Below are positions 33,278 to 41,968 of a stretch of DNA of 64,000 nt, piece after piece. How positions within the stretch are numbered: position 1 is the first letter of the stretch; each line of letters starts with the position of its first letter. Source of the stretch: SIG452 sp045631485 (GTDB lineage: Bacteria > Bacillota > Clostridia > UMGS1840). Under the pieces are notes generated by a model. It saw nothing but the letters and a program-made list of their open reading frames with translations. It ran no database searches and was not told the origin of the DNA. The stretch lies in contig JAZQUU010000039.1 in the NCBI GenBank assembly GCA_045631485.1, positions 62,001-126,000 of the forward strand. The letters are read 5' to 3'. A program made the translations under genes and the position numbers.

Positions 33278-35296
33278 ATGAAAATTGCATTTGCCGGAAA
33301 TCCGAATTCCGGAAAAACGACAATGTATAATGCACTGACCGGTCAAAATGAAAAAGTGGGAAACTGGGCAGGTGTTACGGTTGATAAAAAAGAACATCGA
33401 ATCAAAAAAACATATTGTCCCAACGGAATGGATATCATTGCAGTCGATTTACCCGGTGCATACTCCATGTCCCCTTTTACATCCGAGGAATCCATCACCA
33501 GAGATTATGTGCAACAAGAAAATCCCGATGTTTTAATCAATATTGTGGATGCAACAAACTTGGGACGCAGTTTGTTTTTTACCACACAAATTTTAGAACT
33601 GGGAATTCCCGTTGTAATTGCTTTAAATAAAAGTGATATCAACGAAAAAAAGCAAACCGTTATCAATGTGACGGAATTAGCCAAGCAGTTGGGATGCCCT
33701 GTTGTGGAAACGATTTCCACATCCTCGGAAGGACTTGGAGATTTAATTGCGGCAGCAGTAAGACAAATCGGAGAACAACAAAGTGCTCCCTTTATTCAGA
33801 ATAATATCGATTTTACCGATAAGAAAGCCGTAAGAGATGCCGACAAAAAACGCTTTCAATTCGTTAATTTAATTGTTTCTGCGGTGGAAAGCAGAAAAAT
33901 CAAATCCAAAGATCACACCATCAGTGATAAAATTGATGATATTATCACCAACAAATGGGTTGGGCTTCCGATTTTTGCCGTGGTGATGTGGTTTGTATTC
34001 TTTGTATCTCAGGCTTGGTTAGGGCCTTGGTTGGCAGATGAAATCCTCTGTCCTGCAATTGATAGTTTCGGAGAATTGGTTGCGGCTTGGATGGAAGGAA
34101 CAGAACCGATTTTACAAACCATTGTTGTGGATGGAATCGTGGGCGGTTTTAGTGCAGTGGTTGGATTTTTGCCCCTTGTAATGGTGATGTATTTTCTGAT
34201 TGCAATGTTGGAAGATTGCGGTTATATGGCAAGAGCTACCGTTGTGTTGGATCCTATTTTCAAAAAAGTAGGGTTATCCGGAAAATCCGTGATTCCCTTT
34301 GTCATCGGGACAGGTTGTGCCATCCCCGGCGTTATGGCGTGTCGTACCATTCGTGATGAGAGAGAAAGAAGAGCGGCAGCTATGCTTACTCCCTTTATGC
34401 CCTGCGGTGCAAAATTACCTGTGATTGCCTTGTTTGCAGGCGTATTCTTCGGAGACAACCCCTGGGTTGGAACCGTTATGTATTTTGTGGGGATTCTTCT
34501 GATATTTATCGGAGCATTATTAGTGAATGCCATTGTTGGTTGTAAACGAAAAAATTCTTATTTTATTATTGAGTTACCCGAATATAAAGCACCATCTGTG
34601 AAACGGGCATTCTTCTCTATGTGTTCCCGTGGTTGGGCGTACATTGTAAAAGCGGGAACCATTATTCTGGTTTGTAATGCTCTGGTTACCATTATGCAGG
34701 GATACGGTTGGGATTTTCGTCCTACTGAAAATGTAGATTCATCCATTTTAGCTTCCATCTCTGCACCGATTGCCTTTTTACTGATTCCCCTTGGATTCGG
34801 TGTGTGGCAAATGGCGGCAGCTTCCGTTACCGGTTTTATTGCTAAAGAAAACGTTGTGGGAACTCTTGCATCTGTTTACGGAATTTCCAATTTTATTAAT
34901 GCAGAAGAACTTGCTATGGTGGAAGGTTCGGCAGCCAATATTGAAAGTGTGCTTGGAATTTCAGCAGCAGCCGGACTTGCTTGCCTGGTATTTAATTTGT
35001 TTACTCCCCCCTGCTTCGCTGCAATCGGTGCAATGAATGCAGAATTAAAAAGTAAAAAATGGTTATTAGGCGGATTATCTTTACAACTCGGTATCGGATA
35101 TATGATGGCATTTTTCGTATATCAGTTTGGAACTCTGTTTACAGAAGGTACCTTTGGTGTTGGATTTATTCCCGGATTGTTGGCAATTTTAGTTATGGTT
35201 GCGATTATAATCGGCTTAATTATCCACGGTAAACAACGGTTAGAGCAAGAACAACAAAGCAAAAATCGAGCAAAACAAACAAAACAAGCAATCTAA
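33278..35296 (+). CDS. feoB: Ferrous iron transporter FeoB
   Basis: A 672-residue Fe(II) permease. The N-terminal G domain has GNPNSGKTTMYNALTG (G1), DLPGAYSM (G3) and ALNKSD (G4). A helical linker follows, then about ten membrane segments with the gate motifs CGYMARATVVLD, GTGCAIPGVMACRTI and PFMPCGAKLPV. Length matches small Firmicute FeoB. AAGGAG precedes the start. Confidence 0.96.
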   Translation: MKIAFAGNPNSGKTTMYNALTGQNEKVGNWAGVTVDKKEHRIKKTYCPNGMDIIAVDLPGAYSMSPFTSEESITRDYVQQENPDVLINIVDATNLGRSLFFTTQILELGIPVVIALNKSDINEKKQTVINVTELAKQLGCPVVETISTSSEGLGDLIAAAVRQIGEQQSAPFIQNNIDFTDKKAVRDADKKRFQFVNLIVSAVESRKIKSKDHTISDKIDDIITNKWVGLPIFAVVMWFVFFVSQAWLGPWLADEILCPAIDSFGELVAAWMEGTEPILQTIVVDGIVGGFSAVVGFLPLVMVMYFLIAMLEDCGYMARATVVLDPIFKKVGLSGKSVIPFVIGTGCAIPGVMACRTIRDERERRAAAMLTPFMPCGAKLPVIALFAGVFFGDNPWVGTVMYFVGILLIFIGALLVNAIVGCKRKNSYFIIELPEYKAPSVKRAFFSMCSRGWAYIVKAGTIILVCNALVTIMQGYGWDFRPTENVDSSILASISAPIAFLLIPLGFGVWQMAAASVTGFIAKENVVGTLASVYGISNFINAEELAMVEGSAANIESVLGISAAAGLACLVFNLFTPPCFAAIGAMNAELKSKKWLLGGLSLQLGIGYMMAFFVYQFGTLFTEGTFGVGFIPGLLAILVMVAIIIGLIIHGKQRLEQEQQSKNRAKQTKQAI

Positions 35297-35314
35297 ATAA
35301 GGAGTGATTCTTTT

Positions 35315-35473
35315 ATGAGAAATCTTCTTGCAATTGGGATTATTGTGATTGTGCTGGGGAATGCTGTTTGGTACATTATCAAAAAACGAAAAAAAGGAAT
35401 TGCCTGCATCGGTTGTCCAAACGGAAACTGCAAGGCATGCAAAGAGGAACATCGTTGTAATAATCCTTATTAA
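35315..35473 (+). CDS. FeoB-associated Cys-rich membrane protein
   Basis: A 52-residue protein starting 18 nt after feoB, preceded by AAGGAG. One N-terminal helix (MRNLLAIGIIVIVLGNAVWY) is followed by basic residues and a cysteine-rich tail, CIGCPNGNCKACKEEHRC. This matches the small proteins found just after feoB in many Firmicutes. The five cysteines could bind iron or another metal, but the role is not established. Confidence 0.88.
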   Translation: MRNLLAIGIIVIVLGNAVWYIIKKRKKGIACIGCPNGNCKACKEEHRCNNPY

Positions 35474-35480
35474 AACTAAT

Positions 35481-35514
35481 AAAAAACCGTTTACAATTGT
35501 GTAAACGGTTTTTT
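35481..35514. terminator. Bidirectional terminator between feo and rhaB
   Basis: A 14-bp stem AAAAAACCGTTTAC / GTAAACGGTTTTTT with loop AATTGT. A/T arms on both sides let it serve the feo unit (plus) and rhaB at the end of the microcompartment operon (minus). Confidence 0.9.
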
Positions 35515-35533
35515 TATTGAGATTACATAAATT

Positions 35534-37003
35534 TTACTGAACATTCAGTTTTAAAAATTCCTGATATGCTTTTTCCCAAGCTTCAACATCCTGAGGTTTA
35601 TAGGTAATGGTGTTTTCGGAATTTTTGATAATCTGACGAGCTTCTTTTAAGTCCTTGATATCGCCGCCTGCAATCAACTGAGCCGCAACATTGCCGAGTG
35701 CAGTTGCTTCGATAGGTCCTGCAACCACATCAACGCCGCAGGAATTTGCAGTCATCTGGCACAGAAGATTATCTTTGGTACCGCCGCCCACAATATGAAT
35801 CACTTCATATTTTTTGCCGGTAACATCCTGAATATTTTCAAAAGCGAAGCGGTATTTCAATGCTAAGCTTTCATAGATACATCTCATTACTTCCCCACGT
35901 CTTTCAGGAACATACTGATTAGTATCTTTGCAGTAATCCTTGATATACTGAGGCAAGTTTCCGGGTTTACCGAATTTGGGGAAATCAGAATCAATAAAGC
36001 ATTTGAAGGCTTCTTCTGCCAATGCTTCTTTTTCCAAATCCCCGTAGGTTACGGCAAATCCTTCACGAATCCACTGACGTCTGGATTCCTGAATGAGCCA
36101 CAGACCCATAATGTTCTTTAAGAAACGAATGGTATCGTTGTATCCGCCTTCGTTGGTCAGATTATATTTTTGGGATTTTTCATTGATATAGGGCTGTTTT
36201 GCTTCGGTGCCGAATAAAGACCAGGTTCCGCAGCTGATATAGATGAAATCTTCTTTTTCGGAAGGAACTGCCATAACTGCAGAGGCAGTATCGTGAGAAC
36301 CAACTGCACAAACGGGAACAGATGCAACACCAAGTTCATCGCAAATTTCTTTGGAAAGCATACCTTTTTTGGTACCGGGTTTCACAATTTTCGGGAATAA
36401 ACGTCTGGGAATTCCCAATTTATCAATCAAATCAAAATCCCATTCTCTGGTTTCTGCATTGACTAACTGAGTGGTGGAAGCGTGGGTATATTCCACAGTT
36501 TTTTCGCCGGTTAAGAAATATGCCAATAAATCGGGGAACAGTAAGAAACAGTCTGCACGATCCAGTAAATCTTTTCTGTATTTTGCTAAATAATACAGCT
36601 GGAAGATGGTGTTGAAGTTCATAAACTGAGTTCCGGTTTTCTGATAAATTTCTTCTTTGGGAACAATTTGGAATACTTCTTCCATAATGTTATCGGTTCT
36701 ACAGTCACGGTAGTGAACGGGATTTTCCAAAAGTCTTCCGTCTTTATCCAGTAAACCAAAATCCACACCCCAGGTGTCGATACCGATACTGTCGAAACCG
36801 CCGTTATGATGTGCGGCTAAAATCCCCTGCTTAATTTCAAACAATAAACGCAGCACATCCCAATATAAAGTACCGTTTACATAAACGGGGTCGTTGGGAA
36901 AACGATGCACTTCTTTTAATGAAATTTTATTATCATCATAGCTTCCGATAATGGCTCTTCCGCTGGAAGCACCGAAATCGAACGCTAACACATTTTTACT
37001 CAT
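35534..37003 (-). CDS. rhaB: Rhamnulokinase
   Basis: A 489-residue FGGY-family kinase phosphorylating L-rhamnulose at C1. The RhaB-type opening DFGASSGRAIIG is present, with DTWGVDFGLLD (substrate site), SHDTASAVMAVP and VGGGTKDNLLCQMTAN (ATPase-fold motif). The start MSKNVLAFDFG follows GGAGGA. As the last gene of the microcompartment unit it feeds rhamnulose 1-phosphate to the aldolase coded by the first gene. L-fuculose could be an alternative substrate. No rhamnose isomerase is in the window. Confidence 0.92.
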   Translation of the reverse strand: MSKNVLAFDFGASSGRAIIGSYDDNKISLKEVHRFPNDPVYVNGTLYWDVLRLLFEIKQGILAAHHNGGFDSIGIDTWGVDFGLLDKDGRLLENPVHYRDCRTDNIMEEVFQIVPKEEIYQKTGTQFMNFNTIFQLYYLAKYRKDLLDRADCFLLFPDLLAYFLTGEKTVEYTHASTTQLVNAETREWDFDLIDKLGIPRRLFPKIVKPGTKKGMLSKEICDELGVASVPVCAVGSHDTASAVMAVPSEKEDFIYISCGTWSLFGTEAKQPYINEKSQKYNLTNEGGYNDTIRFLKNIMGLWLIQESRRQWIREGFAVTYGDLEKEALAEEAFKCFIDSDFPKFGKPGNLPQYIKDYCKDTNQYVPERRGEVMRCIYESLALKYRFAFENIQDVTGKKYEVIHIVGGGTKDNLLCQMTANSCGVDVVAGPIEATALGNVAAQLIAGGDIKDLKEARQIIKNSENTITYKPQDVEAWEKAYQEFLKLNVQ

Positions 37004-37027
37004 TGTTGATTCCTCCATTGTTTTATA

Positions 37028-37786
37028 TTATTCTACGGTTACTTTATGTTTTTTAAATACTTTTTTCCAATCATCGGATAATTCTTCATCAGTAAACAAC
37101 ATATCAATCTCAGAAAAATTACTGAGCTTAATAAAACCGACTTTCTCAAATTTGGATTTATCCAACAGTAAGAACTTATTCATCGCATTATTAAGCATTG
37201 CACGCTTAATCTGGAATTCCACATCATTGGATTCTAAAACCCCCTGCTCCATGGTCATCCCTTTACTACTGAAAAACATTTTGTTGGCACAAAAGTTTTT
37301 ATTGATATTATCCACGGCAACCTCGCCCACAAAGGACTGGTTATTTACATCCAACACGCCACCGGTCGAAATTACTTTGATTTTTTCGCAGTTGGATAAT
37401 TCTTCTAAAATCTGAAGGTTATTGGTGATTACTGTGATATTTTTCATATCTTTTAACTGTTTGGATAAGTAATAGGAAGTGGTAGAACCATCTAAAAAGA
37501 TGGTATCACCGGGACGAATATGATTCACTGCTTTTTTTGCAATTGCAATTTTTCCTTCAATATTCAGACCTCGACGTTTTTCCAACGACAAATCCAAGGT
37601 AGCTTCTTCATAAGGAACTGCGCCACCGTGAGTACGGGTCAATTGTTCCATCTGCTCCAGCTTTTCCAGGTCACGTCGGATTGTTTCTACCGTAACCTCT
37701 AAATCACGAGCCAGGTCGTTTACCAGAACACTGCCGTTTTGATTTAAAAGTTCTAAGATGTGTTTTCTTCGTTCTAATGCAAACAA
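37028..37786 (-). CDS. DeoR-family transcriptional regulator
   Basis: A 252-residue regulator. The DeoR winged helix-turn-helix is at residues 1-60 (ERRKHILELLNQNGSVLVND, then TVETIRRDLEKLE and LTRTHGGAV). The sugar-phosphate-binding DeoRC domain follows (GDTIFLDGSTTSYYLSKQL, VITNNLQILEEL, STGGVLDVNNQSFVG). It lies between the shell gene cluster and rhaB, so it most likely senses a rhamnose or fucose pathway phosphate and controls this operon. No binding site can be assigned with confidence. Confidence 0.9.
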   Translation of the reverse strand: MFALERRKHILELLNQNGSVLVNDLARDLEVTVETIRRDLEKLEQMEQLTRTHGGAVPYEEATLDLSLEKRRGLNIEGKIAIAKKAVNHIRPGDTIFLDGSTTSYYLSKQLKDMKNITVITNNLQILEELSNCEKIKVISTGGVLDVNNQSFVGEVAVDNINKNFCANKMFFSSKGMTMEQGVLESNDVEFQIKRAMLNNAMNKFLLLDKSKFEKVGFIKLSNFSEIDMLFTDEELSDDWKKVFKKHKVTVE

Positions 37787-37828
37787 AAGAACACCTCCGT
37801 ATCCTATAAATTGTTTATGATAAGGAAA

Positions 37829-37863
37829 TAGGCTTTAAAGTGGAATAATCATTTTAAAGCCTA
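37829..37863 (-). other. Hairpin between the pduT-like gene and the DeoR gene
   Basis: An 11-bp inverted repeat TAGGCTTTAAA / TTTAAAGCCTA with a 13-nt loop. No U-run follows on the minus strand, so it is more likely a processing or operator element than a terminator. Confidence 0.45.
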
Positions 37864-37875
37864 AAATTTCAAAAA

Positions 37876-38421
37876 TTATTGCAAATACTGCCATAAATCC
37901 TCGTGAGGAGATGCAATCACAACAGTATCATTTAAAATGCCGTTATCCGCTGCGGTTTTTCCACCTGCTTCTACCCCTGCGGTTACCGCCGCAACGCTAC
38001 CGGATAATGCCACATAGGATTTGCCGCCCATACCTCTGGCAACTCGCAGTTCACAAATTTCCACAGCAGCTGCCTTTAAGGCAGCATCCGCAGATAAAAT
38101 GCAGGACGCTGCGGAAAATGTTTCGATAATGCCGAGCGCACCGTTGGTTTCACCGCTTGCGGCACCGTTTAAGGCATCAAAGACACGCACATCAATGTTA
38201 CCAAATTCGGAAATATCCAGAATTTTATCGGCGAAATTTTCCTGTGCATATTCACATGCAAGATGCACGGAAGACACACTTCCACCAAAAATCATCACAA
38301 ATTTCCCTGGGCAAATGGGTTGCGCCATCACCATAGAAACTTGAGTTTTCTTTAAAATATTGTCACAAATGAGATAACCTTTTGCAATGTTACTCACTTC
38401 AATAATTCCAATGGATACCAT
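37876..38421 (-). CDS. pduT: PduT-like tandem-BMC shell protein lacking the Fe-S cysteine
   Basis: A shell protein of about 181 residues with two BMC domains (about 1-85 and 92-181), matching PduT through SIGIIEVSNIAKG, CPGKFVMIFGG, GALGIIETFSAASC and PHEDLWQYL. PduT trimers hold a [4Fe-4S] cluster at the pore through a cysteine in the GGKCY loop of the second domain; here the loop reads GMGGKSYVAL, with serine. The protein may bind no cluster or use another ligand. An adjacent pduS-like gene, its usual electron partner, is present. Two ATG codons (38424, 38421) are possible starts. Confidence 0.85.
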   Translation of the reverse strand: MVSIGIIEVSNIAKGYLICDNILKKTQVSMVMAQPICPGKFVMIFGGSVSSVHLACEYAQENFADKILDISEFGNIDVRVFDALNGAASGETNGALGIIETFSAASCILSADAALKAAAVEICELRVARGMGGKSYVALSGSVAAVTAGVEAGGKTAADNGILNDTVVIASPHEDLWQYLQ

Positions 38422-38455
38422 CATTATTTTTTACCGCCTTATTACTTAAAAACCG

Positions 38456-39769
38456 TTAGGAAACGGTAATCACAATACCGGATTCGCTTACAGAAAAGAC
38501 TGTGCCGTTCACGGAACTGTGAATATTGGCACCCAGTGCATTTTCTTTGGGCTTAATAATCAACTGACCAACTGATACACTATCCCCCGTTTTTACAACT
38601 GCTTCTCCGGGAGCACCAATGTGCATCTTCATGGGAATGGTTACACGGTTTGGTTCGGGAATGGTGACAAATTCATATTCATCACGATAATATTTTCTTA
38701 CACCCAATCTGTTTACCAAACGTTTAGAGGGAACTCTGCGATAAACTCGTTCTGCAACCGGTTTGGATTCGTCCGCCATCACAGCTTTCACGCCATTCTT
38801 TAACAATTCCGCTTTCACACGGGCAAATAAACGGTTGGGGCTGATATTCTGCGGACAAGCAATGGTCTGACAAACACCGCAGTTGGAGCAGTAAAACGCA
38901 CCCATAAAGGTTTTGGTGTCGGTTGCTTTTGCAGATAATCTCTGCACGATTTTATGAGGTTCAATGGGATAACCCATTAAATAACGGGGACACATATCGG
39001 TACACATTCTGCAACCGCAACAGTTTCCGGAAGAGCGATGCAATGCATCTGCAAGACTTCTGGTTTTTAAACGGATACAAAGAGTATTATCCTCGATAAT
39101 AAGCAAACTTTTTGTTGTTTTTGTTACAATTGCCGTGTTCGGATTGATAATGTTTCCCATCATGGGACCGCCGTCCAACACAGTGCAATTTTGGGGAACT
39201 TCAATTTGTAAGCTCTCAAAAATATGAGAAACAGGTGTTCCAACGGGAACCTTCATCACATAAGTTTTGTCTGTTTTTCCGCCAACGGTTAAATACTTAT
39301 GGGTAACCGGGATATCTTCCAAAGCATTGGCAACATTATAAAGTGTTTCCACATTCATAACCACAACACCAACGGAAATCGGAAGACGACCTGCAGGTAC
39401 AGCTTTCCCCAAAGTTTCCTGAATTAAAACAATTTCATCACCGGAAGGATAAATATCTCCGGTAAAGCGATAAGAAATATTACCTTTGGTAATTTCTTCT
39501 TTCATACCAAGGAGCTCTGCTGTGTGTTTTTTGATACCGATTACACCATTTTTCGCACCGGTTTTTTCAACCACGGTAGCCAAAGCGGATTCTAAACGCT
39601 CTCGTTCTTCACAAAGCAGATAAAAGTCAGTTTTTAAAAGTGGCTCACATTCGGTACCGTTAATTAAAATGGTTTCGATATTGTCAGCCAATTTTACATG
39701 AGTGGGAAATCCCGCTCCGCCGGCACCAACCACGCCGGCTTGTTGTATCAATTTTTTTAAGGTTTGCAT
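38456..39769 (-). CDS. pduS: PduS-like cobalamin reductase (RnfC-type)
   Basis: A 437-residue flavin/Fe-S protein expected to reduce cob(III)alamin so that PduO can adenosylate it. The RnfC-like N terminus (AGVVGAGGAGFPTHVKL, INGTECEPLL) is followed by an SLBB-type region, and two ferredoxin motifs, CCGCRMCTDMCP and CSNCGVCQTIACP, for two [4Fe-4S] clusters. A barrel-sandwich domain lies at the C terminus. It is adjacent to the pduT-like gene and in the same unit as pduO. Confidence 0.9.
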   Translation of the reverse strand: MQTLKKLIQQAGVVGAGGAGFPTHVKLADNIETILINGTECEPLLKTDFYLLCEERERLESALATVVEKTGAKNGVIGIKKHTAELLGMKEEITKGNISYRFTGDIYPSGDEIVLIQETLGKAVPAGRLPISVGVVVMNVETLYNVANALEDIPVTHKYLTVGGKTDKTYVMKVPVGTPVSHIFESLQIEVPQNCTVLDGGPMMGNIINPNTAIVTKTTKSLLIIEDNTLCIRLKTRSLADALHRSSGNCCGCRMCTDMCPRYLMGYPIEPHKIVQRLSAKATDTKTFMGAFYCSNCGVCQTIACPQNISPNRLFARVKAELLKNGVKAVMADESKPVAERVYRRVPSKRLVNRLGVRKYYRDEYEFVTIPEPNRVTIPMKMHIGAPGEAVVKTGDSVSVGQLIIKPKENALGANIHSSVNGTVFSVSESGIVITVS

Positions 39770-39822
39770 CTTAAATTCAATTCCTTTTTATGAAGCGCAA
39801 ATCAACGCTCTTTTCAAACGAA

Positions 39823-40080
39823 TTACAGATTATAATTAGACTGGTCAACAATTCCCACAATCACTGCATCAATGGGAGTTTTTTCATTCTGACAAGCAAA
39901 TCTTGCACTGTCACCCAAGGTAACTAAAACAATATCGCCGATGCCGGCACCTAAAGTATCCATGGCAACAACAAAATCATCCTTACCTTTGCCAATGTTA
40001 ACCACCATCAATTTAAAGCCGGTTAAGCTATCCAGCTTACGGGTGGAAAAAATAGAACCTGTAACTTTTCCTACTACCAT
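39823..40080 (-). CDS. pduN: Pentameric shell vertex protein (EutN/CcmL/PduN family)
   Basis: An 85-residue BMC-P protein that caps the vertices of the shell. MVVGKVTGSIFSTRKLDSLTG, VAMDTLGAGIGDIVLVTLGDSAR and the final DAVIVGIVD strand match the family. It is the only BMC-P gene in the window, so it is needed for shell closure. Confidence 0.93.
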   Translation of the reverse strand: MVVGKVTGSIFSTRKLDSLTGFKLMVVNIGKGKDDFVVAMDTLGAGIGDIVLVTLGDSARFACQNEKTPIDAVIVGIVDQSNYNL

Positions 40081-40122
40081 AACAATACATTCCCTTTTCT
40101 TTTACTAAATTTTTGGTGTATG

Positions 40123-40794
40123 CTATTTTGAAATAATTCTTACGTTGTCTCCGTTCTTTAAGCCTGCGGAGTTTGCATCATCGGTATCGATATGCATTTC
40201 GGTATTGAAATCATCACGCACACGAACCTGCACATCAAAGAATCTGGTGGGTTTTACACCGTCGATTTCCACATCAACCAAAGAATTATCGGTCACACCG
40301 AATTTGCTTGCAGTTTCGGGAGTCATATGAATATGACGGTTTGCAATAATAACGCCTTCATCCAGGTAGATGGCTCCCTTCGGCCCTACCACAACCAGAC
40401 GTTCAGAACCCTTGATTTCGCCGGAAGGACGAACCGGAGGGCTCACCTTTAACACAAAGGTGTCAGTTCTGGAAATTTCAACCTGAGTATTTTTTCTAAC
40501 AGGCCCCAAAACACGAACATTTTCGATGGATTTTAAGGATTTACCAACTAAAGTAACAACCTCTTTTGCGGCAAATTCTTTTCCCATCAAAGGCTTTAAC
40601 ATGGTTAATTCATAACCTTTGCCAAACAGCTTTTCCAAATCATCCTGGGATAAATGAATATGACGCTGAGACACCCCAACTTTAATTTCGGAATCATCTG
40701 CAGTTTTTGCAGGTTTACTGTCGTTTTGTTTATACATTGCCAATACTTGTTTTACAACTTCACTCACGATTTTTTCCTGTTCCAAAATGTTCAC
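40123..40794 (-). CDS. pduL: Phosphate propanoyltransferase
   Basis: A 223-residue microcompartment phosphotransacylase converting propionyl-CoA and phosphate to propionyl-phosphate and CoA. The two beta-barrel halves contain metal-binding histidines in GVSQRHIHLSQDDLEKLFG and ANRHIHMTPETASKFG. The first residues, MNILEQEKIVSEVVKQVLAM, form an amphipathic encapsulation-type helix followed by a linker. An approximately 160-bp gap with two strong hairpins separates it from the upstream shell gene. No propionate kinase (pduW) is present, so the kinase must be elsewhere. Confidence 0.94.
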   Translation of the reverse strand: MNILEQEKIVSEVVKQVLAMYKQNDSKPAKTADDSEIKVGVSQRHIHLSQDDLEKLFGKGYELTMLKPLMGKEFAAKEVVTLVGKSLKSIENVRVLGPVRKNTQVEISRTDTFVLKVSPPVRPSGEIKGSERLVVVGPKGAIYLDEGVIIANRHIHMTPETASKFGVTDNSLVDVEIDGVKPTRFFDVQVRVRDDFNTEMHIDTDDANSAGLKNGDNVRIISK

Positions 40795-40829
40795 AACCTT
40801 TCTTTTTGAAACTTCGTTCCTTCAGTCCA

Positions 40830-40862
40830 TTCTTTCAGATTCAAGGGTGCAATCTGAAAGAA
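40830..40862 (-). other. Perfect 12-bp hairpin between shell gene and pduL
   Basis: TTCTTTCAGATT and its exact complement with a 9-nt loop. No U-run follows, so not a classical terminator; it may set RNA ends or stability in the operon. Confidence 0.6.
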
Positions 40863-40901
40863 CAAACTGAATTTCTTCTTTTGCTTTCTTTTTCTGCATT
40901 T

Positions 40902-40929
40902 GCGGTACACGGTAAAAACCGTGCACCGC
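40902..40929 (-). other. Second hairpin between shell gene and pduL
   Basis: GCGGTGCACGGT / ACCGTGTACCGC, 12 bp with a 4-nt loop. The only non-Watson-Crick pair is G-U in the minus-strand RNA, whereas the plus strand would have an A-C mismatch, so the structure belongs to the operon transcript. Confidence 0.6.
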
Positions 40930-40955
40930 CTGCATCCATGTTTTAAAAAATGCAA

Positions 40956-41234
40956 TTATTTAATCTGGGGCAGAATTTTTTCTACATCACCGTGCGGTCT
41001 CGGAATAACGTGAACAGCAACGATTTCGCCCAGTCTTGCAGCAGCTTCAGCGCCTGCTTCGGTAGCAGATTTAACTGCACCAACGTCGCCTCTAACCATA
41101 ACGCTTACTAAACCGGAACCGATTTTTTCAGTACCGATTAAGGTAACGTTAGCTGCTTTTACCATTGCATCAGCTGCTTCAATTGCAGCTACTAAACCTC
41201 TGGTTTCAACCATTCCTAAAGCTTCAAAGTTCAT
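40956..41234 (-). CDS. BMC-H shell protein (PduA/PduJ-like), copy b
   Basis: A 92-residue hexameric shell protein. MNFEALGMVETRGLVAAIEA, VMVRGDVGAVKSATEAG and VHVIPRPHGDVE are typical of PduA/PduJ. It differs at about six positions from copy a at 41638-41916. The start at 41234 follows GGAGG at 8 nt; an upstream frame extension lacks support. The pore-region sequence GEKIGSG-type (TEKIGSGLV) lies near residue 37. Confidence 0.93.
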   Translation of the reverse strand: MNFEALGMVETRGLVAAIEAADAMVKAANVTLIGTEKIGSGLVSVMVRGDVGAVKSATEAGAEAAARLGEIVAVHVIPRPHGDVEKILPQIK

Positions 41235-41280
41235 TACGAATACCTCCATAATTTATTTTTTGTTTTTTACGAAATTGGAT

Positions 41281-41553
41281 TTAGAAATCTGTGAGGAATT
41301 TGGTAACCTCTTCATGAGGTCTTGCAATTACTTCACAACATTTCACATTGCCGATTCGTGCGGCAGCCACACGTCCGGCTTCCACTGCAGAAGTTACAGC
41401 GGATACAGTGCCTGCAACAACCATAGTCACCAATCGACCGCCGAGACGACGTTCAATATGAACCAGTCTTACATTTGCGGCCTTTAACATAGCGTCTAAA
41501 CCTTCAATGGCTGCGGCTAATGCCTGCACTTCCAATAAGCCGATTGCTTCCAT
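41281..41553 (-). CDS. BMC-H shell protein, divergent type
   Basis: A 90-residue single-domain shell protein between the two near-identical PduA/J copies. MEAIGLLEVQALAAAIEGLD, VRLVHIERRLGGRLVTMVVAG and VIARPHEEV show the BMC fold. The pore segment RRLGGRL is more basic than in its neighbours (EKIGSGL), so the pore should differ in charge and selectivity. GAGAA precedes the start. Confidence 0.9.
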   Translation of the reverse strand: MEAIGLLEVQALAAAIEGLDAMLKAANVRLVHIERRLGGRLVTMVVAGTVSAVTSAVEAGRVAAARIGNVKCCEVIARPHEEVTKFLTDF

Positions 41554-41582
41554 TTGTTCGTTCTCCTTTCACTACGGGATTA

Positions 41583-41608
41583 TCTCTCACTCCAAACGGA
41601 GCGAGAGA
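41583..41608 (-). other. Hairpin between two shell genes
   Basis: TCTCTCGCTCC / GGAGTGAGAGA, 11 bp with loop GTTT on the minus strand. The single imperfect pair is G-U in the transcript and would be an A-C mismatch on the other strand, so it is an RNA feature of the operon. Confidence 0.55.
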
Positions 41609-41637
41609 CATCCGTTCGATAGAGTCAAGGATTTATC

Positions 41638-41916
41638 TTACTTTAATTCGGGTAAGATTTTTTCCACATCGCCGTGGGGTCTGGGAATTACGTGTACAGC
41701 AACGATTTCGCCTAATCTTGCAGCAGCCTGAGAGCCTGCTTCGGTAGCAGCTTTTACTGCACCAACATCGCCTCTAACCATAACACTTACTAAACCGGAA
41801 CCGATTTTTTCGGTACCAACTAAAGTAACGTTAGCTGCTTTTACCATTGCATCAGCTGCTTCGATTGCAGCTACTAAACCTCTGGTTTCAACCATACCTA
41901 ATGCTTCAAAATTCAT
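41638..41916 (-). CDS. BMC-H shell protein (PduA/PduJ-like), copy a
   Basis: A 92-residue hexameric shell protein, almost the same as copy b (differences such as TLVGTEK versus TLIGTEK, GSQAAARLG versus GAEAAARLG, and PELK versus PQIK at the end). It is likely the main facet protein. A small GGCC-AAA-GGCC hairpin lies just upstream of its ribosome site AGGAGG and could influence its translation. Confidence 0.93.
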   Translation of the reverse strand: MNFEALGMVETRGLVAAIEAADAMVKAANVTLVGTEKIGSGLVSVMVRGDVGAVKAATEAGSQAAARLGEIVAVHVIPRPHGDVEKILPELK

Positions 41917-41968
41917 TTTTAAATCCTCCTGGCCTTTGGCCTTTTATAATAATTTTTATTAACGATTG

